The notes beneath the pieces were generated by a model, which worked only from the letters and a program-made list of their open reading frames with translations, was not told where the DNA came from and ran no database searches. This document shows, piece by piece, positions 12,709-21,123 of a DNA stretch of 64,000 bases. Source of the DNA: Gammaproteobacteria bacterium (lineage in GTDB: Bacteria; Pseudomonadota; Gammaproteobacteria; Steroidobacterales; Steroidobacteraceae); assembly GCA_028293765.1 (NCBI GenBank), contig JAQGOG010000001.1, positions 21,522-85,521 on the forward strand. The letters are read 5' to 3'. Each line of letters starts with the position of its first letter. The stretch's first letter is position 1. Position numbers and translations under genes: made by a program.

Positions 12709-13382
12709 GCGCCGGCAGTCGCGCACCGCTGCAACTCGCCATTCTGATCTCCGGCCGTGGCTCCAACATGGCAGCGATTGCGCGCGCCTGCCTCGACGGG
12801 CGTATCAACGCCCGTGTGAATGTCGTGATCTCGGATCGTCCCGGTGTGGCTGGCCTCACTACCGCAAGCAGTCTGGGAATCGATGCGCAGACGATCTCAT
12901 GGCAAAGCGCGCGCGATCGAGAGGTATTCGAGCGCGAGCTGAGTGTCGCGATCGACGCACACCACCCGGATCTCATCGTGCTGGCCGGGTTCATGCGCAT
13001 TCTCTCTCCGCGGTTCGCTGAACGGTATGCGGGGCGTATGCTCAACATACATCCCTCGCTGCTGCCAAAATATCGGGGCTTGCATACTCACCGCCGCGCT
13101 CTGGAAGCCATGGACACCGAACACGGCGCCAGCGTGCACTTCGTAACGGCGGAACTCGACGGTGGACCAGTCGTTCTCCAGTCAACAGTTCCGGTACGCC
13201 CGGGCGATACGGAATCCGCCTTGTCAGCACGAGTGCAGGCCACCGAGCACGTCATTTATCCGCGCGTAATCGAGTTGCTTGCCGAGGGCCGCCTGGCATG
13301 GAAAGAAGGTCGCGTGTGGCTCGATGGCAAGGTTCTCGATGCCCCGCTGGTGGAGGATCCAAGTGTTCACGCGCGCAATTGA
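12705..13382 (+). CDS. purN: Phosphoribosylglycinamide formyltransferase
   Basis: [22 protein letters not shown]...[42 protein letters not shown]. Overlaps the purM stop (ATGA). Confidence 0.95.
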   Translation: MSAGSRAPLQLAILISGRGSNMAAIARACLDGRINARVNVVISDRPGVAGLTTASSLGIDAQTISWQSARDREVFERELSVAIDAHHPDLIVLAGFMRILSPRFAERYAGRMLNIHPSLLPKYRGLHTHRRALEAMDTEHGASVHFVTAELDGGPVVLQSTVPVRPGDTESALSARVQATEHVIYPRVIELLAEGRLAWKEGRVWLDGKVLDAPLVEDPSVHARN

Positions 13383-14112
13383 ACAACGCCCGCAGCACGG
13401 ACTGGCCCGAATTGCGCTGACGCTGGCATTCGCCATCGCCGGCCTCGCTCTAAATGCCGTCGCCACGGCAGATGAGCTCAAGCCCTTCGAGGCCTCCTAC
13501 ACGTGGATGTGGCATGGCATGACGGTGGCGCTCTCGACCCTCCATCTCGAGCGTCAGGACGACACGTGGATCTACCGTTCCAAGAGCGAGCCGCGCGGCA
13601 TCGGGCGCATGAGGTCCGAGCGGCCCACACAGGAAAGTGTGCTGAAGGTAACCGACGCCGACGTGCGCCCCCTCAGCTACAAAGCCGACGACGGCACCTC
13701 GTCGACGAAACGCGACGCCGACGTTGTGTTTGACTGGGAGCACGGGCGCGTGACCGGCGTCTACGAGGACACGAAGGTCGACATGCCGCTACCCCCCGGC
13801 ATTCAGGACGACCTGTCAGTGCAGATCGCCCTGATGGTGGAGCTCTTGAAAGGCCGCACGCCAGAGGAGTTTTTGCTGCTCAGTGGCAATTCCGTGCGCA
13901 AATACCGCTACTCGCGCGACGGCACGGAAACGCTCGTGACGCCTGTCGGCACCGTCAAGACGATCATCTACAGCGCTCAGAAAGAGGGCTCACCCCGCGT
14001 CACCCAATTCTGGTGCGCGCCCTCCCTGGGCTACATCCCGCTGCGCGTCCAGCAGCGACGCGACCACCAGATCGAGTGGAACATGCAGATCCAGAGCCTC
14101 AAGCGCGAATGA
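13363..14112 (+). CDS. DUF3108 domain-containing secreted protein
   Basis: GTG start in frame at 13363; hydrophobic leader IALTLAFAIAGLALNAVATADE followed by FEASYTWMWHGMTVALSTLHLERQDDTWIYRSKSEPRGIGR; downstream of purMN. Confidence 0.75.
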   Translation: MFTRAIEQRPQHGLARIALTLAFAIAGLALNAVATADELKPFEASYTWMWHGMTVALSTLHLERQDDTWIYRSKSEPRGIGRMRSERPTQESVLKVTDADVRPLSYKADDGTSSTKRDADVVFDWEHGRVTGVYEDTKVDMPLPPGIQDDLSVQIALMVELLKGRTPEEFLLLSGNSVRKYRYSRDGTETLVTPVGTVKTIIYSAQKEGSPRVTQFWCAPSLGYIPLRVQQRRDHQIEWNMQIQSLKRE

Positions 14113-14144
14113 TCCCCCGCGAGCCAGGGCGCCTGCGGCCGCCT

Positions 14145-14711
14145 TCAGGCCTTCGGTAGCGTCACGCCCTTCTGCCCCTGGTACTTGCCGCCCCGGTCGC
14201 GATAGGACGTCGCACACACTTCGTCGGACTCGAAGAACAACATCTGCGCCACGCCTTCATTCGCGTAGATCTTCGCCGGGAGCGGCGTGGTGTTGGAAAA
14301 CTCGAGCGTCACGTGCCCTTCCCACTCGGGCTCCAGGGGCGTCACGTTGCAGATGATTCCGCAGCGCGCGTAGGTCGATTTTCCGAGGCACACCACGAGC
14401 ACGTTGCGTGGGATACGGAAGTACTCGATCGTCCGCGCCAGGGCGAACGAGTTGGGCGGGATGATGCAGACCTCGCCGCCGAAGTCGACGAAGCTCTTCT
14501 CGTCGAACTGCTTCGGGTCGACGATCGTGCTGTTGATGTTGGTGAAGATCTTGAATTCATTCGCGCAGCGCACGTCGTAGCCGTAGCTGGATGTGCCGTA
14601 CGAGATGATCCGTTTACCGTCCGCGTGCCGCACCTGGTCCGACTCGAAGGGCTCGATCATGCCGTGCGCCTTGGCCATGCGCCGGATCCAGTTGTCGGAC
14701 TTGATGCTCAT
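14145..14711 (-). CDS. dcd: dCTP deaminase
   Basis: 188 aa; [22 protein letters not shown]...[28 protein letters not shown]...[37 protein letters not shown]. Confidence 0.96.
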   Translation of the reverse strand: MSIKSDNWIRRMAKAHGMIEPFESDQVRHADGKRIISYGTSSYGYDVRCANEFKIFTNINSTIVDPKQFDEKSFVDFGGEVCIIPPNSFALARTIEYFRIPRNVLVVCLGKSTYARCGIICNVTPLEPEWEGHVTLEFSNTTPLPAKIYANEGVAQMLFFESDEVCATSYRDRGGKYQGQKGVTLPKA

Positions 14712-14746
14712 CTAAGCGGAACCTCCCGTGAAAGAACATGAAATTA

Positions 14747-15844
14747 TCAGCTTTCTTCGATGACGATCTTCGGGAATACGCTGCTGCGGTCGCGCGCGCG
14801 GGCGGCCAGGGCGGCTGCCGTGCGCCGCGCCATCTCGAAGTACGCCTTGGCCCGCGCCGAGTCGGGGGCGGCGACCACTGTCGGGCGGCCGCTGTCGGCT
14901 TCCTCCCGGATGTGCGCATCGAGCGGCAACTCACCGAGGAGCTTCACCCCGTATTGCTCCGCCATGCGCGCACCTCCCCCTGAGCCAAAAATGTGCTCCG
15001 CGTGCCCGCAGTTGGAACACACGTGAATGCTCATGTTCTCCACGATGCCGAGCACGGGAACCGACACCTTCTCGAACATTTTGAGCCCCTTGCGTGCGTC
15101 CGCGAGGGCAATGTCCTGCGGCGTGGTAACGATCACCGCGCCGGCGACGGGGACGCGCTGCGCAAGGGTGAGCTGGATGTCGCCGGTGCCGGGGGGCATA
15201 TCGACGACGAGGTAGTCCAGGTTGCCCCAGTGGGTCTCAGTCAGCAGCTGTGTGAGCGCCTGCGTGACCATGGGCCCGCGCCACACCATGGGTTGCTCGG
15301 CGTCGACAAGGAACCCGATGGACATGGCGCCCACGCCATGGCTCATGAGGGGCCGGAGGTGCTTACCGTCCGGTGATGCCGGGCGCTGACCTTCGAGGCC
15401 GAGCATCAGCGGTTGGCTCGGCCCGTAAATGTCGGCGTCCAGAATCCCGACCCGGGCTCCCTGCGCGGCCCAGGCGAGCGCGAGATTGACGGCGACGGTG
15501 GATTTTCCGACCCCGCCCTTGCCGGAAGCCACGGCGACCACGTTCTTGATCTGCTCCAGCGGCTTGAGATTTCTTTGGACCGCATGGGCTTTGATATCGG
15601 ACTGGAGCTCGACGGTGAGCGGAACCTGGATGCCGGCAGCGGCAAGGTGTCGGCCCAGCGCCTCGGTGAGCTCGCTCTGATAACCGCCCACCGGGAAGCC
15701 GAGGACAATGCGGGCGGTATAGCCGCCGGCCGTGGCACTCACGTCCCGCACCGCCTGCGCATCCCCGAGCGTTTGCCCTGCGTACGGCTCCGCATAAGCG
15801 GCCAGGGCCGCCCTCAGACCGTTTAGAGTGGATTCGTCAGCCAT
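14747..15844 (-). CDS. apbC: Mrp/ApbC-type Fe-S cluster carrier ATPase
   Basis: VASGKGGVGKSTVAVNLALAWAAQGARVGILDADIYGPSQP...CSNCGHAEHIFGSGGG (CxxC). ATG at 15844. Confidence 0.93.
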   Translation of the reverse strand: MADESTLNGLRAALAAYAEPYAGQTLGDAQAVRDVSATAGGYTARIVLGFPVGGYQSELTEALGRHLAAAGIQVPLTVELQSDIKAHAVQRNLKPLEQIKNVVAVASGKGGVGKSTVAVNLALAWAAQGARVGILDADIYGPSQPLMLGLEGQRPASPDGKHLRPLMSHGVGAMSIGFLVDAEQPMVWRGPMVTQALTQLLTETHWGNLDYLVVDMPPGTGDIQLTLAQRVPVAGAVIVTTPQDIALADARKGLKMFEKVSVPVLGIVENMSIHVCSNCGHAEHIFGSGGGARMAEQYGVKLLGELPLDAHIREEADSGRPTVVAAPDSARAKAYFEMARRTAAALAARARDRSSVFPKIVIEES

Positions 15845-16107
15845 GTTGAAAGCCGGAAAATCAAAGGGACGAGATTGTAGAGGCTGGGAGCCTGTGTGAC
15901 TAATGATCGCCACATGAGCCTTAAGGTCTGCGCAACCCTGGGCTGTGGCATAATCGTGCGCCGCCTGGACGAGCGCTTGCGCAATATCGCGCAAACCGTC
16001 GGCGGAAATGCCCGCCCGCTTGACCCGGTGGCGCCGTTTACTGACCTCGTGGGAGCGAAACGGTGCGACGGGTTGAGTGCGGAAATTGCTCCCAACGGAA
16101 AGGCTGA

Positions 16108-18540
16108 ATGAGCTTTTTCACGAATTTGCGTGCGGACCGGCTGGTCACAGAGATCAGATCTTCGTCGGACCCCGCAAGTCCCGCCACGCAGAAGACGATT
16201 GCGAAGCTCAAGGACCTGGGTCCCGGGGCGATCGAGCCCGTGTTCGCCGCCCTTCCGGATGCCGACAAGAACGCCACCGTCGCGTTCGTCGAGGTGCTCA
16301 CCGGCCTGGTGAGCCAGAAGACCTTCCCGCAGTTTCTCGAAGGGCTCATCCAAGGCAGCCCGCGGGTCACCGCCGGAATCGCCTGGGCCCTGACGAGCAA
16401 CCGCAATTACCCGCCGCACCTGCTGCTCGAGGCGCTCGGAACGCCCGGCGTCGCGAAGCCCGCCATTCTCGAGGTGATCTCGGCGCAGAAGTCGCGCTTC
16501 GGTGTCCGCGAGCTGCTCACCGCCGCCTATACGCAGGAGCCGAACGAAAAGGCCGCGCTCTTCCGCATCATTGGCGAAATCGCCGACGCGAATTCCGTCT
16601 CCGAGCTCGTCGGCCGCGTGCAGGGCAAGGATCCGATCGCCCGCGTGCACATCATCAACGTGCTCGCGCGGTTCAACACGCCGGAAGTCCAGACGGCCCT
16701 GCAGGGACTGCTGAAGGACCCCAACAAGCTCATCCGCGGCGCGACGTTGTCCGCCCTGCAGAGAATGGACGGACCCATCGACATCGAGCGCGTGTCCGCG
16801 CTACTGAAGGATCCCGAGATCGATGTGCAGAACAAGGCCATCGATGTCGTCATCAAGGCGAACCACCCGGACACCATCCGCTATCTCATCGAAATCCTGA
16901 AGGACGAGAACGAGAATGCGCGCCGCGCGGCCGTCGAGGTGTTGAATGAGGTCGGCAACGCGAAATCGGTCAAGTACCTGCTCGAGGCGCTGAAGGACAG
17001 CGACTGGTGGGTGCGCAGCCGGGCGGCGGACGCCCTCGGCAAGATCGGCGGCCCGCGAGTCATTGACGCGGTGCTACAGCTCGTACGCGACAAGGACGAA
17101 GACATCCGCCGCGCGGCGATCGAGATCCTCAACCAGACGAAAGACGAGCGCGCGGTCGACTCGCTCATCCAGGCGACGCGCGATACCGACTGGTGGGTCA
17201 GCGAGCGCGCGGTCGATGCACTCGCCGAAATCGGCAGCAAGCGGGCGGTACCCCGTCTGACCGAGATGCTGCAGTCGGGCAATGCCAGGGCGATGCCGAT
17301 CGTGGTGCGGGCCCTGGGCAAGCTCGGAGACAGCAGGCTCGTGGATACTCTGCTGCCGTTCGCATCGAGACCGGAGCGCGAAGTGCGTATCGAAGCGATA
17401 CAGGCGCTGTCGAAGATCGTCGACGAGCGGCATGTGGACCAGCTGCGCAGCGAGTTGCAAACCCACCTCGCCTCACCCGACCAAACCATTGCGCGCATCG
17501 CGCATGCCGCCCTGGCGGAGTTGCAGACGCGCCTGTCCGGCGGTTTGCCACCGACCACCGGTACCGGTTCGCCGACCGCCGCTATAGCACCCTCGGCGGT
17601 CCGTCCGCCGCAACCGGCTGCTGCTACCGAGGCCGCGAAGACGCTATTGATGTCCGAAGCTGCGCTCGGCGCGGCCGTGAAACAGGCCGAGTCCGCGGCT
17701 CGCCTCGACATCGGAACGCTCAAGCCGGGCGATATCATCGAGGGCCGCTACAAGTACATCGACCGCATCGGGCGCGGCGCTTTCGGCACCGTGCTGCTGA
17801 TGGAAGACACCGTCGTCGAAGAGCGGCTCATCCTGAAGTTCCTGAACCAGAACGTCTCCGGGGACGAGGAAGTGATGAAGCGCTTCGTCCACGAGCTGCG
17901 CTACTCACGCAAGATCACGCACAAGAACGTCATCCGCATTTATGACTTCCTGTACATCCAGGGCCTGTACGCCATCTCGATGGAGTACTTCCCCTCGCAC
18001 ACGCTGGGCGCCGAGATCGTCAACGAGAAGCCACTCGAGCTGAAGCGCGCGATCCAGTTCGCCATCGATATCTGCAACGGCATGACCGTGGCACACCACG
18101 TCGGCATCGTGCACCGTGACTTGAAGCCCGCGAACGTCCTCATCAACCAGGAGGGGCTGCTCAAGATCGTGGACTTCGGCGTCGCCGCGGCACACCGCGA
18201 GGGCGATACGCAGCTCACCAAAACCGGTTATGTCATCGGCTCGCCCAAGTACATGGCCCCCGAGCAGATCCTGGGAAAGAAAGTCGACGAGCGCGCGGAC
18301 GTCTACGCCCTCGGCGTGATGCTCTACGAGACGGTGACCGGCGTACCCCCCTACTCGCGCGGCGATCACATGTCGGTCATGTACCAGCACGTGCAGGGGA
18401 AGGCGCGGATCGCGCAGGAGATCAATCCCGCGCTGCCGCCGGGTCTGTCCGACCTCGTGATGAAGTCCATGGCGGTCGATAAGACCAAGCGCTTCCAGAG
18501 CATGGACGAGTTCCGGCTCGCCCTGGAGAAGTTTCTGTAG
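16108..18540 (+). CDS. HEAT-repeat domain fused to a C-terminal Ser/Thr protein kinase
   Basis: 810 aa. The N-terminal ~450 aa is repeated HEAT-like helices (e.g. ALKDSDWWVRSRAADALGKIGGPRVIDAVLQLVRDKDEDIRRAAIEIL). The C-terminal kinase has GRGAFGTVLLMEDTVVEERLILKFLN, HRDLKPANVLI, DFGVAA and MAPEQIL. Good SD (ggaaagg) before ATG. Confidence 0.93.
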   Translation: MSFFTNLRADRLVTEIRSSSDPASPATQKTIAKLKDLGPGAIEPVFAALPDADKNATVAFVEVLTGLVSQKTFPQFLEGLIQGSPRVTAGIAWALTSNRNYPPHLLLEALGTPGVAKPAILEVISAQKSRFGVRELLTAAYTQEPNEKAALFRIIGEIADANSVSELVGRVQGKDPIARVHIINVLARFNTPEVQTALQGLLKDPNKLIRGATLSALQRMDGPIDIERVSALLKDPEIDVQNKAIDVVIKANHPDTIRYLIEILKDENENARRAAVEVLNEVGNAKSVKYLLEALKDSDWWVRSRAADALGKIGGPRVIDAVLQLVRDKDEDIRRAAIEILNQTKDERAVDSLIQATRDTDWWVSERAVDALAEIGSKRAVPRLTEMLQSGNARAMPIVVRALGKLGDSRLVDTLLPFASRPEREVRIEAIQALSKIVDERHVDQLRSELQTHLASPDQTIARIAHAALAELQTRLSGGLPPTTGTGSPTAAIAPSAVRPPQPAAATEAAKTLLMSEAALGAAVKQAESAARLDIGTLKPGDIIEGRYKYIDRIGRGAFGTVLLMEDTVVEERLILKFLNQNVSGDEEVMKRFVHELRYSRKITHKNVIRIYDFLYIQGLYAISMEYFPSHTLGAEIVNEKPLELKRAIQFAIDICNGMTVAHHVGIVHRDLKPANVLINQEGLLKIVDFGVAAAHREGDTQLTKTGYVIGSPKYMAPEQILGKKVDERADVYALGVMLYETVTGVPPYSRGDHMSVMYQHVQGKARIAQEINPALPPGLSDLVMKSMAVDKTKRFQSMDEFRLALEKFL

Positions 18541-18555
18541 CGTTATTTATTGGCA

Positions 18556-18661
18556 CGCGGGCTGGGCGCCCCGGCAAAAGGCGTGACGTCCGCGAGTACG
18601 TCAGTTCAGGTGGGCATACGGGCAAAAGGCGTGGCTTTTTGCCGAGGCGCCTCAGCCCGCG
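18556..18661 (+). repeat. Dispersed hairpin repeat, copy A (upstream of pilT), inside a larger imperfect palindrome
   Basis: Arms CGCGGGCTGGGCGCC (18556-18570) and GGCGCCTCAGCCCGCG (18646-18661) are complementary with one bulge. They enclose two copies of GGCAAAAGGCGTG (18572 and 18621); the second forms GGCAAAAG-GCGTGG-CTTTTTGCC. Confidence 0.75.
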
Positions 18662-18822
18662 AGCGTTCCGATTCGTGGCGCGGGACCGCTCGCGGGCGGG
18701 TTTTCGGCCCCCCGCCTGCTAGACTTGCGTGCGTTACGTCAAATTTCCTGCCACAAGCTATTGATTCCGCAGTGCTGCGCGGGCTAAACAGCGTTCCGAT
18801 ATAGACCTTTGGGGGTGTCGCC

Positions 18823-19947
18823 TTGGCGCGTATCGACGCGTTCCTTAAGCTTGGCTCGCAGCAGGGTTGCTCCGACGTGCACCTGGCCGTCGGCGTGCCC
18901 CCCATGCTGCGCATGCATGGCGATCTCCTGCCGATCAAATTCCGCGAGCTGCGAGTGACCGAGCTCGACGGCTATATCGGCGAGATCCTGACCCGGTCGC
19001 AGGGGGAGCAGTTCGCCAAAGGGAACGACCTCGACTTCTCGTACGTGTCCGCCGAGGGCGGCCGATTTCGGGTGAATGTGTATCGCAAGGAAACGGGCAT
19101 CGGCGCCACGTTCCGGGCGATCCCGTCCGAAGTCCCCACCCTCGAGAAGCTGGGGCTGCCGCCCATGATCACGAAGCTCTGCGACTACCACCAGGGCATG
19201 ATTCTCGTCACCGGCTCCACCGGCACCGGCAAGTCGACGACGCTCGCCGCGATGATCGACCACCTCAACCAGACCCGGAAGCTGAACATCATCAGCCTCG
19301 AGGACCCGATCGAGTTCGTGCATCGAAGCAAGAACAGCCAGGTGATCCAGCGCGAGCTCGGCACCCACATCCCGACCTTTGCCGAAGGAGTCCGCGCGGC
19401 GATGCGCGAAGACCCGGACGTCATCCTCGTCGGCGAGCTACGTGATGCGGAAACGATCTCGATGGCGATGACCGCCGCCGAGACGGGGCATCTGGTGCTA
19501 GGCACGCTTCACACGACGAGCGCCGTGAAGACCATCGACCGCATCATCGACGCGTTGCCCGTCGAAGAGCGCGAACAGACGAAAAGCTTCCTGGCGCAGA
19601 GCCTGCTCGCCGTCGTCACGCAGGTGTTGATCAAAACCGGCGACGCCCGCGGACGCAAGGCGATCTGCGAAGTGCTGATGATGACGAAGGCGGTCGCCAA
19701 GCTCATCCAGACCGACCAGTCGCACCAGATTCCGAGCCAGATGCAGATGGGGCGCGACCTGGGCATGCAGCTCCTGGACCAGGCCATGCTGGCCGCCATC
19801 GCGGCGCGCGAGATCGACCCGGATGACGCCTACGGCTATGCGATCAACAAGGCCGCGTTCCAGAAGTATGTGACCGACACCAACATGTTGCCGAAAGTCG
19901 ATATCACGGGTTCCTCACCGGCCCCGGCTTCGACCTCGGCCGCCTGA
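18823..19947 (+). CDS. pilT: PilT-family type IV pilus retraction ATPase
   Basis: TTG start with gggggtg SD; CSDVHLAVGVPPMLRMHGDLLPI, Walker A TGSTGTGKSTTLAAMID, EDPIEFVHRSKNSQVIQRE, AMREDPDVILVGELRDAETI and GHLVLGTLHTTSAVKTIDRIID. Confidence 0.92.
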   Translation: MARIDAFLKLGSQQGCSDVHLAVGVPPMLRMHGDLLPIKFRELRVTELDGYIGEILTRSQGEQFAKGNDLDFSYVSAEGGRFRVNVYRKETGIGATFRAIPSEVPTLEKLGLPPMITKLCDYHQGMILVTGSTGTGKSTTLAAMIDHLNQTRKLNIISLEDPIEFVHRSKNSQVIQRELGTHIPTFAEGVRAAMREDPDVILVGELRDAETISMAMTAAETGHLVLGTLHTTSAVKTIDRIIDALPVEEREQTKSFLAQSLLAVVTQVLIKTGDARGRKAICEVLMMTKAVAKLIQTDQSHQIPSQMQMGRDLGMQLLDQAMLAAIAAREIDPDDAYGYAINKAAFQKYVTDTNMLPKVDITGSSPAPASTSAA

Positions 19948-19968
19948 AGAGCCCGCAAACAACGCACC

Positions 19969-21030
19969 GTGGCCGAGATCGATACGTTCCTGCTCGAAGT
20001 ACTGGAGAAGCGCGGCTCCGACCTGCACTTCATCGCGGGCGATCCGCCGCGCATCCGTCAGTTCGGCGATCTGCAGCCGCTGCGTCCCGACAAGCTCGCC
20101 ATGGAGTTCGTCAAGCAGGCGCTTTACGAGATCATGCCGAAACCCGCGCTCGACCGCTTCGAGGCGAAGGACGGCGCGGATTTCGCCTATACCCTGGCCG
20201 ACCACGGCCGCTTCCGCGTCAACGTGATGCGCCAGCTGAATGGCATGGGCGCCGTCTTCCGCGCGATTCCCTCGAAAGCCTTCACGCTGGATGAGCTCAA
20301 GATCCCCGAGGCCGTGCGCCAGATGTGCCGCGCGAACAACGGCCTCATCCTGGTGACCGGCAAGACGGGCTCCGGCAAGTCCACCACGCTCGCGGCGATG
20401 ATCGACGACATCAACACGCGCGTGAAGGGCCACATCCTCACGATCGAGGACCCGATCGAGTTCGTGCATCACCGCAAGAGCTGCCTCATCAGTCAGCGCG
20501 AGATCGGCGTTCACAGTCCGAGCTTCGCCGCCGCCTTGCACTCCGCCCTTCGCGAAGACCCCGACGTCATTCTCGTCGGTGAGTTGCGTGACCTGGAGAC
20601 CATGAGCATCGCGGTCACGGCCGCCGAGATGGGTATTCTCGTCATGGGTACGCTGCACACCAATGGCGCGGCACAGACCGTCGACCGCATGGTCAACGTC
20701 TTCCCGTCCGACAAACAGTCGCATGTACGCACCATGCTCTCCACCTCCCTGCGCGGTGTCGTGTCCCAGCAGCTCCTGCAGCGCATCGACAAGCAGGGCC
20801 GCGTCGCCGCCCTCGAGATCCTCGTCAACACGAACGCCTCCTCCAACCTCATCCGTCAGGGCAAGCTCGACCAGCTCGAGAACGTCATGCAGGCCGGCGG
20901 CCAGTTCGGCATGCGCACCATGGACACGGCGATCCAACAACTCCTCGACGCCCGCCAGGTCACCGGCAAAGAGGCCTACAAGAAGGCCATCAACAAGACG
21001 AAGTTCGAGGCGCTCAAAGACGTCGGCTGA
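19969..21030 (+). CDS. Second PilT/PilU-family retraction ATPase
   Basis: GTG start; GSDLHFIAGDPPRIRQFGDLQPL, TGKTGSGKSTTLAAMIDDIN, EDPIEFVHHRKSCLISQREIG and LREDPDVILVGELRDLETM. Paralog of the preceding gene. Confidence 0.9.
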   Translation: MAEIDTFLLEVLEKRGSDLHFIAGDPPRIRQFGDLQPLRPDKLAMEFVKQALYEIMPKPALDRFEAKDGADFAYTLADHGRFRVNVMRQLNGMGAVFRAIPSKAFTLDELKIPEAVRQMCRANNGLILVTGKTGSGKSTTLAAMIDDINTRVKGHILTIEDPIEFVHHRKSCLISQREIGVHSPSFAAALHSALREDPDVILVGELRDLETMSIAVTAAEMGILVMGTLHTNGAAQTVDRMVNVFPSDKQSHVRTMLSTSLRGVVSQQLLQRIDKQGRVAALEILVNTNASSNLIRQGKLDQLENVMQAGGQFGMRTMDTAIQQLLDARQVTGKEAYKKAINKTKFEALKDVG

Positions 21031-21087
21031 AGTCCGCCGCAGCCGGTGCGCCGCCGCTGCCGCACGCGCGCGATGGACTTCAGGAAG

Positions 21088-21120
21088 GGTAGATTCCCGG
21101 TAGACTCCGGGTAGACTACC
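21088..21120 (+). repeat. Three tandem 11-bp repeats abutting the metG start codon
   Basis: GGTAGATTCCC / GGTAGACTCCG / GGTAGACTACC, ending 3 nt before the metG ATG at 21124. The third unit is a perfect palindrome GGTAG-A-CTACC. Confidence 0.85.
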
Positions 21121-21123
21121 GGC

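Noticed and set aside
16108-17560. Possible internal DNA tandem repeat in the HEAT region
   Set aside because: Repetition is at protein level (HEAT helices) with diverged DNA; not a nucleotide tandem repeat or CRISPR.
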